Positions 41,376-49,015 of a stretch of DNA of 64,000 nucleotides are shown here, one piece after another. Positions within the stretch are counted from its first letter, which is position 1; each line of letters begins with the position of its first letter. Where the stretch lies: the NCBI RefSeq assembly GCF_021531715.1, contig NZ_JAFBIT010000002.1, positions 310,001 through 374,000 of the forward strand. The letters are read 5' to 3'. Source of the stretch: Anaeromassilibacillus senegalensis (GTDB lineage Bacteria > Bacillota > Clostridia > Oscillospirales > Acutalibacteraceae). Below the pieces are notes generated by a model. It ran no database searches. It was given only the letters and a program-made list of their open reading frames with translations, and had not been told where the DNA came from. The translations under genes and the position numbers were made by a program.

Positions 41376-41635
41376 TTAAAAGCGATGACGAAGCATGCGT
41401 AGTTTTCTTTTGCTGCAGAGAGTCGGCGGGCGGTGCGAGCCGATGCAAAACAAGCCAACGCTCTCCCTTCCGAGCTGAAAGTCCGAACGCCCTTTGGGGT
41501 CAGTAGACGCTTTCCGAGTTTTTGCTGCGTGAGTGCAAAGGGCGTGATAGCGCCTGCTAAGTGGCCTCCCCTGGAGACAATTTGAGTGGTACCGCGGAAT
41601 TTTCCGTCTCAAAGAAATTTGAGGCGGATTTTTTT
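41376..41635 (+). ncRNA. T-box riboswitch, probable Leu (CUC) specifier
   Basis: Stem I base AGC (41381-41383) pairs with GCT (41474-41476), and GAAG (41390-41393) with CTTC (41467-41470). AGAGAG and the GGCGGGCGGTGCGAGCC distal loop are typical. The triplet in the specifier position, one base before the CTTC stem, is CTC (41463-41465). The T-box core TGGTACCGCG is at 41587-41596. The terminator pairs 41603-41613 with 41618-41628, then TTTTTTT to 41635. The T-box identity is firm; the codon reading is by hand. Confidence 0.88.
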
Positions 41636-41695
41636 GCGCTTTTTTTGCCATACACCGCTCATTTGCCATAATTTTCTTATGAAAGGACGTAGAAA

Positions 41696-43243
41696 ATGGA
41701 AATCATCAACTTTATCCTCGCCGTCAGCCCAATCATCATTGTGCTCGCCGGCATCCTCGCCTTCAAGCAATCGGCTATGAAGGTTGCCCCACTCGCACTG
41801 TTGTGGACGGTGCTCCTCGCGCTGACCTATTTCAATGTGCAGGGCCTTACCTTCCAGCAGAATATTGTCGCAATTGACGCACTGCTCTGGAAGGGCGTCA
41901 AGGAGGGCTTTAAGATTGTCGTCATGGTCTTCGGCGCCTTCGTCATTCTGAACACGCTCAAGAAAACCGGCGCGATCGAGGACGTCAAGAACGCGATCGC
42001 AAATGTTTCCGGTCAGGACCGCCGCGTACAGCTCATTATCATCGGCTTTATGGTGCCGATCTTCCTCGAGGGCGCTGCAGGCGCCGGCGCACCGGCTGCC
42101 ATTGCCGCGCCATTCCTCGTCGCACTCGGCTTTGAACCGATCACCGCCATCGCCGTCGCACTGCTCGGCGACGCAACGCCGTGCTCCTGGGGCGGCGCGG
42201 GTCTGACCACCATCAACGGCGGCGCGGCGCTTGTGGAGGCCGGCGTCTCCACCAACGCGCTCAACTCCGCGATGGTCGGCCGCATTCACATGTTCGGCGC
42301 GCTCATCATCCCGTTCCTTGTCATCGCGCTCGCCTTCGGACGCCGCGGCTTCAAGGGTATTATTCCCTATCTCTTCTATGCCGGCATCACCACGGGCGGC
42401 GTCATGTTCCTGCTTTCAAACTTCGTAGGCCCTGAGGTCACCTCGATGGGCACGGGCATCATCGCCATTCTCCTCTCCGTTTTGTACGTCCGCTTTATTC
42501 CGATCAAGACGCCGGATGAATTCCGGTATAAGGCCTCCGGAGAGAGTGAACGCAAGTACAACGCGTTCCGCGCGCTTTCCCCGTACATTTACATGCTGGT
42601 GCTCATGCCCGCCATCCGCTATGGCGTGCCGGCAATCTGGCCGGAGACCGGCTTCTCCACGCTCTGCACCTTTGGCTACATCTCCTGGGTCGATGCGGTC
42701 ATCCTGGTCTGTGGTGTGCTCGGCGCCATCACACTGGGCGTCAAGTGGGCAGAGCTCAAGGGTATTTTCAGCCAAACCGTCAAGAGCGTCACGCCCGTTA
42801 TGATCACCATGGGCAGCCTGCTCATCATGGCGTATACCATGCAGTCTGAGAACACAGGCATGATGTCCTTGATTGCGGGTGCGATCGCAGGCGTCGCGCA
42901 GTTCGCTTATCCGGCAGCCGCCGTAATTATCGGCGGACTCGGTTCCTTCATCACCGGCACGGGCCTCGGCTCGAACATCATGTTTGCCGGCATGCACATG
43001 GAGGCCGCGGCAGCGCTCGGCATGAACCCGATTACGGTTTTTGCCGGACAGAACGCCGCCGCTTCGCTCGGCAACCTGATCTGCCCGAACAACACGGTCG
43101 CCGCCTGTGCGACGGTCGGCGAGATCGGCCACGAGAACAAGGTCATGAAGAAGACGCTCGTCGCCTTCGCGGTCTTGATCGTCCTGTATATGATCCTCGC
43201 GATGCTCTATACGCTGGTCATTTTCCCGAATTTCGGTATGTAA
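41696..43243 (+). CDS. lactate permease-family (LctP) 2-hydroxy-acid transporter
   Basis: 515 aa, about 12-14 hydrophobic segments with LctP-family blocks: VFGAFVILNTLKKTG, FMVPIFLEGAAGAGAPAAIAAPFL, TGTGLGSNIMFAGMH and NLICPNNTVAA. Members are proton-linked lactate/glycolate carriers. It is the first gene behind a T-box, directly followed by an L-2-hydroxyisocaproate-dehydrogenase-like gene, so its natural substrate is more likely an amino-acid-derived 2-hydroxy acid than lactate itself (inference). ATG 41696 follows AAAGGACG. Confidence 0.88.
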   Translation: MEIINFILAVSPIIIVLAGILAFKQSAMKVAPLALLWTVLLALTYFNVQGLTFQQNIVAIDALLWKGVKEGFKIVVMVFGAFVILNTLKKTGAIEDVKNAIANVSGQDRRVQLIIIGFMVPIFLEGAAGAGAPAAIAAPFLVALGFEPITAIAVALLGDATPCSWGGAGLTTINGGAALVEAGVSTNALNSAMVGRIHMFGALIIPFLVIALAFGRRGFKGIIPYLFYAGITTGGVMFLLSNFVGPEVTSMGTGIIAILLSVLYVRFIPIKTPDEFRYKASGESERKYNAFRALSPYIYMLVLMPAIRYGVPAIWPETGFSTLCTFGYISWVDAVILVCGVLGAITLGVKWAELKGIFSQTVKSVTPVMITMGSLLIMAYTMQSENTGMMSLIAGAIAGVAQFAYPAAAVIIGGLGSFITGTGLGSNIMFAGMHMEAAAALGMNPITVFAGQNAAASLGNLICPNNTVAACATVGEIGHENKVMKKTLVAFAVLIVLYMILAMLYTLVIFPNFGM

Positions 43244-43277
43244 TCCAAAAAATCTGAACATAAAGGAGTCTTAAAAA

Positions 43278-44228
43278 ATGAAAACAAGAAAGGTAGCTAT
43301 CATCGGCGTCGGTCATGTCGGCGCACACTGTGCTTACAGCATTGCCGTTCAGGGCATTGCGGATGAAATTCTTCTGGTCGACCACAATGAGCAGAAAGCC
43401 AAGAGTGAGTGCCAGGATCTGCGCGACAGCATCGCGTACTGCCCGCACCGCGTCAAGATCAGCGTCGCCGATTTCAAGGATCTCGAGGACGTGGACGTCA
43501 TCGTCAACAGCGTCGGCAAGATCGAGCTTCTGATCGCGAACAACGACCGCCTCGACGAGATGGATTTCACCATTAAGGCGGTCAACGGTTATGTGGAGAA
43601 GATCAAAGCCTCCGGCTTCCACGGCGTGCTGATCAACATCAGCAACCCCTGTGATATCGTCACCCGCCAGCTCGCGCTCGGGCTCGGGCTGCCGCGCGGC
43701 CGCGTGTTCGGCACCGGCACCGGCCTTGATACCTCCCGCCTGCTCTCCGCGCTGAACCGCCAGACCGGCATCGATCACAAGTCGATCACCGCCTACATGA
43801 TCGGCGAGCATGGTGCACAGCAGTTCGCGCCGTGGTCCTGCGTTTCGTTCCGCGGCATGCCGCTCGACGAGTGGGCAAAGACCGACGAGCGCTTCCAGTT
43901 TGACCGCGAGGCGCTGAAGAAGGAGGCCATCGGCGGCGGCTGGGTCACCTTTGCCGGCAAGCACTGCACCGAGTACGGCATCGCCACGACGGCGGCGCGT
44001 ATGGTGCACATTGTCCTGCATGACGAAAAGCAGATTATGCCCGCCAGCATGGAGCTGTGCGGCGAATACGGCGAGAGCGGCCTCTTTGCAGGCGTTCCGT
44101 GCCTGATCGGCAAGGACGGCGTTGAGCAGGTCATCGAGCTCCCGCTCACCGACGCAGAAAAAGCCGAATTCCACAGCTGCTGCGAAGGCATCCGCAAGAA
44201 CATGGAGCACCTGAAGGACATCCACTGA
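43278..44228 (+). CDS. L-2-hydroxyisocaproate dehydrogenase-like (LDH/MDH superfamily)
   Basis: 316 aa. Rossmann G10-x-G12-x-x-G15 with Asp35 for NAD, catalytic Asp151, Arg154 (LDTSR) and His178 (GEHG). The substrate loop (81-95, KIELLIANNDRLDEM) lacks the PGETR block of true lactate dehydrogenases and resembles the L-HicDH loop, as do SGFHGVLINISNP and GTGTGLDT. It should interconvert 2-keto acids of branched-chain or aromatic amino acids and L-2-hydroxy acids. 34 bp after the permease; AAAGGAG before ATG 43278. Active-site reading is direct; substrate is inferred. Confidence 0.86.
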   Translation: MKTRKVAIIGVGHVGAHCAYSIAVQGIADEILLVDHNEQKAKSECQDLRDSIAYCPHRVKISVADFKDLEDVDVIVNSVGKIELLIANNDRLDEMDFTIKAVNGYVEKIKASGFHGVLINISNPCDIVTRQLALGLGLPRGRVFGTGTGLDTSRLLSALNRQTGIDHKSITAYMIGEHGAQQFAPWSCVSFRGMPLDEWAKTDERFQFDREALKKEAIGGGWVTFAGKHCTEYGIATTAARMVHIVLHDEKQIMPASMELCGEYGESGLFAGVPCLIGKDGVEQVIELPLTDAEKAEFHSCCEGIRKNMEHLKDIH

Positions 44229-44251
44229 TTTCCCCCTATACGTTCCCATTT

Positions 44252-44281
44252 CCCCGCAGGTTTTTGCCTGCGGGGATTTTT
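44252..44281 (+). terminator. intrinsic terminator of the permease/dehydrogenase unit
   Basis: CCCCGCAGG (44252-44260) with CCTGCGGGG (44267-44275), then ATTTTTT; 24 bp past the dehydrogenase stop. Confidence 0.88.
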
Positions 44282-44350
44282 TCGTGCTCCTGCGGCCTGC
44301 GCCGTGCAAAATTGCAAAATTTTTGCAAAATCTCCTTTCACCGACGCAAA

Positions 44351-44394
44351 AGCAGGCTTTGCGAGTTGAAGCCTGCTTTTTTCTGTGATACAAT
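44351..44394 (+). promoter_or_regulatory. second hairpin overlapping the promoter of the fusion gene
   Basis: AGCAGGCTT (44351-44359) pairs with AAGCCTGCT (44369-44377) plus a T-run, a terminator. Overlapping it is TTGAAG (44366-44371), 17 bp, TACAAT (44389-44394), a promoter for the gene at 44439. Confidence 0.65.
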
Positions 44395-44438
44395 TATGTC
44401 AACATCTTTTTGGGGAGAATTCGGAGGGGAACCGCATC

Positions 44439-45200
44439 ATGATTCGCATACTGATCGTTGAAGACGATGAAAATATATCGAAAATGCTTGCCGCCACGCT
44501 TTCGATCGGCGGCTATACCTATGAGCAGTGCGCAGACGGCGTGGAGGCCGCGGCGCGCATTCCCGAGGGCGCGTATGACCTCGTCCTGCTCGACGTCATG
44601 CTGCCGGGACTCGACGGCTTTGCCGTACTGGATACCATCCGCGCGGCGGGCTGCGAGAGCGTTTCCGCTGCAATGCTCCTGAACGATTGCGGCTTTGACG
44701 TCACGGTGGACGAATTCATCGACGCATATCTGCCGCTCGGCGACGCGCCGTACACCGACGAAACGGGTCGCTGGCTCGGCTGTGACCCGTGGGAAGCGTT
44801 TCCGGGCGACCCGCGCACGCCGGACGGCTGGGGCTGCTACTCGACCGTCATCGAGGGCGCGATGAACCGCTGTCTCGCGGGCAGCGGTCGCCGCGCAAAG
44901 CGGCTCTCCGGCGTCCCGCTGGACGAGCTGTGCGCGGAATACATCGACCGCGGCCAACCCGTGCTGCTCTGGGCGACGATCGACATGGAGCCGCCTGTTA
45001 CCGGCATCACTTGGACGGTACCGGAAACCGGGCGCGAGATCACGTGGATCTACCCGATGCACTGCCTCGTGCTGATCGGCTACGACGCGGACAGCTACAT
45101 TTTCAACGACCCGTGGGCGGGCGAGTGCATCGCCTACGACAAAGAAAGCGTTGAACTCGCCTACACCACCCTGTACGAGCAGGCCATTGTTCTCCCCTGA
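44439..45200 (+). CDS. chimera: truncated response-regulator receiver fused to C39-like peptidase domain
   Basis: 253 aa. Residues 1-69 are a response-regulator receiver start: acidic pair E8-D9-D10 and phospho-acceptor Asp52 (LLDVMLPG), but it stops before the conserved Thr/Ser and Lys and the last third of the fold. At residues 70-72 it switches in frame to a C39-like cysteine peptidase domain beginning at the catalytic-type Cys72 (AGCESVSAAM), with HCLVLIGYD and FNDPWAG near the end. Normal C39-like proteins have a signal peptide or membrane anchor here; this one lacks it. A good site (GGAGGGG) precedes ATG 44439. Most likely a deletion fusion and non-functional as a regulator; a cytosolic peptidase-like product remains possible. 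Confidence 0.8.
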   Translation: MIRILIVEDDENISKMLAATLSIGGYTYEQCADGVEAAARIPEGAYDLVLLDVMLPGLDGFAVLDTIRAAGCESVSAAMLLNDCGFDVTVDEFIDAYLPLGDAPYTDETGRWLGCDPWEAFPGDPRTPDGWGCYSTVIEGAMNRCLAGSGRRAKRLSGVPLDELCAEYIDRGQPVLLWATIDMEPPVTGITWTVPETGREITWIYPMHCLVLIGYDADSYIFNDPWAGECIAYDKESVELAYTTLYEQAIVLP

Positions 45201-45207
45201 TATATTA

Positions 45208-45240
45208 AAAGCGCGCTGCAAGCCATTTGCAGCGCGCTTT
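45208..45240. terminator. bidirectional terminator between convergent genes
   Basis: Perfect 14-bp arms (45208-45221 and 45227-45240) with a 5-nt loop and A/T ends, between the fusion gene and the convergent Clp gene. Confidence 0.88.
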
Positions 45241-45252
45241 GCTATGCGGTTT

Positions 45253-47532
45253 TTACAGGGCTTCGACGGCGATTTCGCCATCCTTGACCGTGACGGCGAT
45301 GCCGGACACAGCGCCTTCGCCCTGCTCGACGAGCAGTGCGGTGATCTTATCCTCCACCGTACGGCGGATGGTGTTGCGGATGTCGCGTGCACCGCTTTTG
45401 CCGCCGACGGCACGGTGTGCGATCCAGTTCACGGCCTCATCCGTCCAGCGCAGCGCGATGCCGCGCTCGCCGAGCGTCGTGACATATTCGTTCAGCATCA
45501 GCACGGCGATCTTCCGGTAATCGTCCTCATTGAGCGGGCGGAACACAACCACCTCGTCGATGCGGCTCAAAAACTCCGGACGCAGGAAATCGGACAGCGC
45601 ACGCATCGCCTTTTCGCGGCTGACGTCCGCGCTCGTGCGGTTGAAGCCGACGAGCGCCTCGCGGCTGTTGCTGCCGGCGTTCGAGGTCATCACAATGACG
45701 GTGTTTTCAAAGTTCACCGTGCGGCCGTGCGCATCGGTGATGCGGCCCTCGTCGAGGATCTGGAGCAGAATATTCATGACGTCCGGATGCGCCTTTTCGA
45801 TCTCATCGAACAGCAGGACGGAATACGGGCGGCGGCGCACCTTCTCGGTGAGCTGACCCGCTTCGTCGTAGCCGACATAGCCCGGAGGCGAACCGATGAT
45901 CTTTGACACGGAGTGCTTCTCCATGAATTCGGACATATCGAGCCGGATCAGTGTTTCCGGCGAATCGAAGAGCTCCTTCGAGAGCACGCGCACCAGTTCC
46001 GTCTTGCCGGTACCCGTCGGGCCGACAAAGATGAACGACGCCGGGCGGCGGCGCGGATTGATCTGCACGCGGCTGCGGCGGATCGCCGCGGAGACGGCCT
46101 TGACCGCCTCATCCTGCCCGATGATCTTCTCGCTGAGCTTTTCCTCGATGTGTGCGAGCTTGCCCAGCTCGCTCTGCTCGATCTTCGCGGCGGGGATGCC
46201 GGTCCACAGCTCGATGACATAGGCGAGATCCGCCTCGTTCACCGCCGCCGTGACCTCCTCCGGATCGAACGCATCGAGCTTCTCAACGAGGGACGCCACC
46301 TGATATTTCGCTTCGGCAAGCGCCTCGTAATCGGCGTTCTGCGCGTTTTCAAGCTCCGTGAGCTTAGCCTGCTCCTTTTCAAGCTGCAGGGTCGTCTCTT
46401 CAAACGCGGCCAGCTTCTTGTTGCGCAGCGCCGCGCAGGCACACGCCTCGTCGAGCAGGTCGATGGCCTTGTCCGGCAGATAGCGGTCGCTGATGTAGCG
46501 CTCCGAAAGCACGGCAATCCGCTTCGCGATCGCATCCGAAACGCGCACGTTATGATACTTTTCGTAATAATCCTTGATGCCGCAGAGAATCGCCGCCGTA
46601 TCGTCGATCGAAGGCTCCGTCACAGTGACAGGCTGGAAACGGCGCTCGAGCGCCGCGTCCTTCTCGATGTACTTGCGGTACTCCGCGAAAGTGGTCGCGC
46701 CGATCACCTGAATCTCGCCGCGGGAAAGCGCGGGCTTCAGGATGTTGGCGGCATTCATGCTGCCCTCCGCGTCGCCCGTGCCGACGAGGTTGTGCACCTC
46801 GTCGATGAACAGCAGGATATTGCCGTCCTGCTTGACTTCCTCGATCAGCCCCTTGATGCGGCTCTCAAACTGTCCGCGGAACTGCGTGCCGGCAACGAGG
46901 GCCGTCAGGTCGAGGAGCTGCACCTCTTTTTTGCGCAGCTTCGCCGGAACCTCGCCCGCCGCGATGCGCAGCGCAAGGCCCTCCGCCACCGCCGTTTTGC
47001 CGACGCCCGGCTCGCCGATGAGGCAGGGATTGTTCTTCGTGCGGCGCGAGAGAATCTGGATCACGCGCTCGATCTCGCGCTCGCGGCCGACAATCCTGTC
47101 CAGCCGTCCCTCGCGCGCTTTCAGCGTCAGATCGGTGCAGTACGCTTCGATGTATTTGCGCTTCGCCTTATGGGCGTTTTCTTTTTTCTTTTTGTCTCCT
47201 GCGCCCGGCTCCTCACGTGCGGGACGGTTCTGCATCGCACCGTCGCCGTTTGCGTTCATGCCAAACTGTCCGAGCAGCTCCGACGGAAACGGCACCGCGC
47301 CGCCCGGCTCAAAATCACTGTCCTCCGCGGTGTTCATCAGGCTGCTCATGCTGTCGGTCATCGCCTCGAGCTGCTCCTCCGTGATGCCCATCTTTTCCAT
47401 AATATCGTTGACCGGCTTAATGCCGAGCTCTTTGGCGCAGACAAGGCAATAGCCCTGCGTCGCGCTCATATCGGCGGAAGGCGATACAAACACGACAGCC
47501 GGCCTTTTCTTACACCGTACACACATCATCAT
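45253..47532 (-). CDS. ATP-dependent Clp protease ATP-binding subunit with N-terminal zinc finger
   Basis: 759 aa. N-terminal Cys4 finger C4-x-x-C7 and C29-x-x-C32 in place of the usual Clp_N double repeat; a Lys-rich linker (113-126); AAA+ module 1 with GEPGVGKT (173-180); a middle coiled coil (about 395-440, short, ClpE/ClpC-like); AAA+ module 2 with GPTGTGKT around 503-510; and D2-small domain. A ClpE-like HSP100 unfoldase for ClpP. The zinc finger suggests ClpE, but naming is left open. ATGATGATG start at 47532; no CtsR box was recognised upstream. Confidence 0.9.
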   Translation of the reverse strand: MMMCVRCKKRPAVVFVSPSADMSATQGYCLVCAKELGIKPVNDIMEKMGITEEQLEAMTDSMSSLMNTAEDSDFEPGGAVPFPSELLGQFGMNANGDGAMQNRPAREEPGAGDKKKKENAHKAKRKYIEAYCTDLTLKAREGRLDRIVGREREIERVIQILSRRTKNNPCLIGEPGVGKTAVAEGLALRIAAGEVPAKLRKKEVQLLDLTALVAGTQFRGQFESRIKGLIEEVKQDGNILLFIDEVHNLVGTGDAEGSMNAANILKPALSRGEIQVIGATTFAEYRKYIEKDAALERRFQPVTVTEPSIDDTAAILCGIKDYYEKYHNVRVSDAIAKRIAVLSERYISDRYLPDKAIDLLDEACACAALRNKKLAAFEETTLQLEKEQAKLTELENAQNADYEALAEAKYQVASLVEKLDAFDPEEVTAAVNEADLAYVIELWTGIPAAKIEQSELGKLAHIEEKLSEKIIGQDEAVKAVSAAIRRSRVQINPRRRPASFIFVGPTGTGKTELVRVLSKELFDSPETLIRLDMSEFMEKHSVSKIIGSPPGYVGYDEAGQLTEKVRRRPYSVLLFDEIEKAHPDVMNILLQILDEGRITDAHGRTVNFENTVIVMTSNAGSNSREALVGFNRTSADVSREKAMRALSDFLRPEFLSRIDEVVVFRPLNEDDYRKIAVLMLNEYVTTLGERGIALRWTDEAVNWIAHRAVGGKSGARDIRNTIRRTVEDKITALLVEQGEGAVSGIAVTVKDGEIAVEAL

Positions 47533-47567
47533 AAGCTCAAAAATCCTTTCCCGGCCGCACCGTACGG

Positions 47568-48215
47568 TTACGGCTCTCTGCTTTTCTTCGCCCGGATCTC
47601 TTCGGGCAGATTTAAATCATACCGGCCGTCTTTCGACCGCAGAATTTCACGAAAGACGCCGAAATACCGCACAAACGTATAGATCATGAAAGCCGCCGTC
47701 ACGACGAGCGCGAGATTGGAAACGAGGTTGAACGTCTCCGTCGGCACCTTCATGAAGCCGTCCATCACGACGATCAAAGCGATCGCAAGATAGAACAGCG
47801 TGGTGGAAACCTTGCCGTACCACTTTGCCGCGCAGGGCTTTTTCTTGTGGTGCAGCAGGTAGCACGCGCCGCAGAGCATCACAAGCTCTTTGGTCACCAG
47901 CAAGAACAGAAGCGGGCAGATCGCCGGGTAACGCACCGCGATGCACACTGCGACCGTACCCTGCGTCAGCTTATCCGCAAGTGGATCGAGCATTTTGCCA
48001 AGCTCCGTGATTTGGTTGAATTTGCGCGCAACCATGCCGTCCAGCGCATCCGAAAGACCAGAAAGCGCCAGCGTGACGATCGCCGCTGTCAGATTTCCCT
48101 GCAGAAAGAAGACGGCAAAAAACGGGATGACCAGAATGCGGAACAGCGACATCGCGTTCGGCACGGTCAGATTCTGATTGCGCAGCTTCTTTTCATCCTT
48201 TTTGTGAAAAGGCAT
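47568..48215 (-). CDS. CDP-alcohol phosphatidyltransferase (PgsA-like)
   Basis: 215 aa with about six membrane helices and the complete family motif D-x2-D-G-x2-A-R-x8-G-x3-D-x3-D (SDALDGMVARKF, then LGKMLDPLAD). Probably phosphatidylglycerophosphate synthase, acting on CDP-diacylglycerol at the membrane. Charged N-terminal and C-terminal tails. Start ATG 48215. The specific alcohol substrate is not proven by sequence. Confidence 0.88.
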   Translation of the reverse strand: MPFHKKDEKKLRNQNLTVPNAMSLFRILVIPFFAVFFLQGNLTAAIVTLALSGLSDALDGMVARKFNQITELGKMLDPLADKLTQGTVAVCIAVRYPAICPLLFLLVTKELVMLCGACYLLHHKKKPCAAKWYGKVSTTLFYLAIALIVVMDGFMKVPTETFNLVSNLALVVTAAFMIYTFVRYFGVFREILRSKDGRYDLNLPEEIRAKKSREP

Positions 48216-48270
48216 TTTGGTTTTCCCTTCCCTTCCCAGATTCCTTTTTCATAATTCTCCGTTTCCGGCC

Positions 48271-48960
48271 TTATCCAAGCAGCCAATAGGCCGGATTAAA
48301 GCTGTAGAGCGCGCCTGAAAGGATGGAACCCTCGAGCGCCTCATAGATTTTTTCCTGCATCTCTGCGCTGAGCATCGGCGCGAAAGACTGCACGCACGCC
48401 AGTACGATCCACAGGACAAGCACGGCCATCAACGCGCCGAAAACCGCGCCGAAAATACCGTTGATGCCGTGCAGCACCGGCAGCTCAAAGAGGCCGGACA
48501 GCAGCGCGGCAATCGCGCGGATGACAACCAGCAGCAGAAGGAACAGTACCAGCAGCGCGAGCACGCGCACAAATCCGGTGAGCATCGGGCTGAGCGCATC
48601 GGTAATGCCCTCCGCCACGCTGTCCGCGCCGTTTTGAAGCTGCGCCACAACGCTGCCCTGCGTGATACCCGCCGCGCTGAGCGCCCGCTGCAGGACCTCT
48701 GGAAAGCCGCTGAAAACGGCCTGCACCGCCTCTCCCGCGCTGAGCCCCATGACAGCCGCCGAGATTTTCTCGACGAGCGGCTCGCGGAAGAAGGTCACAT
48801 ACACCCACTGTGCCGCCGGACCGCTCAGAATTCCCGCGCCGACCATGGCGATCGCAGCGCCGAGAAAATCCGCGCAGGATTTGATAAAGCCCTTTTTCGC
48901 GCCTGTAATCGCGAACAGGATAATCACCGCCAGCACGGCGATGTCCAGAACAAACTGCAT
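48271..48960 (-). CDS. CvpA-family membrane protein
   Basis: 229 aa. Four hydrophobic segments and the CvpA-like start (VLDIAVLAVIILFAITGAKKGFI) with GAAIAMVGAGILSG; a longer extracytoplasmic loop (55-125) than in E. coli CvpA, then two further helices (130-155, 165-195). Function in Firmicutes is unclear (colicin V production/purine-related in E. coli). ATG 48960. Confidence 0.8.
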   Translation of the reverse strand: MQFVLDIAVLAVIILFAITGAKKGFIKSCADFLGAAIAMVGAGILSGPAAQWVYVTFFREPLVEKISAAVMGLSAGEAVQAVFSGFPEVLQRALSAAGITQGSVVAQLQNGADSVAEGITDALSPMLTGFVRVLALLVLFLLLLVVIRAIAALLSGLFELPVLHGINGIFGAVFGALMAVLVLWIVLACVQSFAPMLSAEMQEKIYEALEGSILSGALYSFNPAYWLLG

Positions 48961-49015
48961 CTGCTTTCCATCTCCTTTTCCGCGGTTCAGGCCGCGATAT
49001 AGTTAGTATAGCACA

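Noticed and set aside
41450-41510. Alternative specifier readings further 3' (around CGAACGCCC)
   Set aside because: The AGC/GCT base, GAAG/CTTC stem and GAGCTG end fix the specifier loop earlier, at CTC; the later segment would leave those pairings unexplained.
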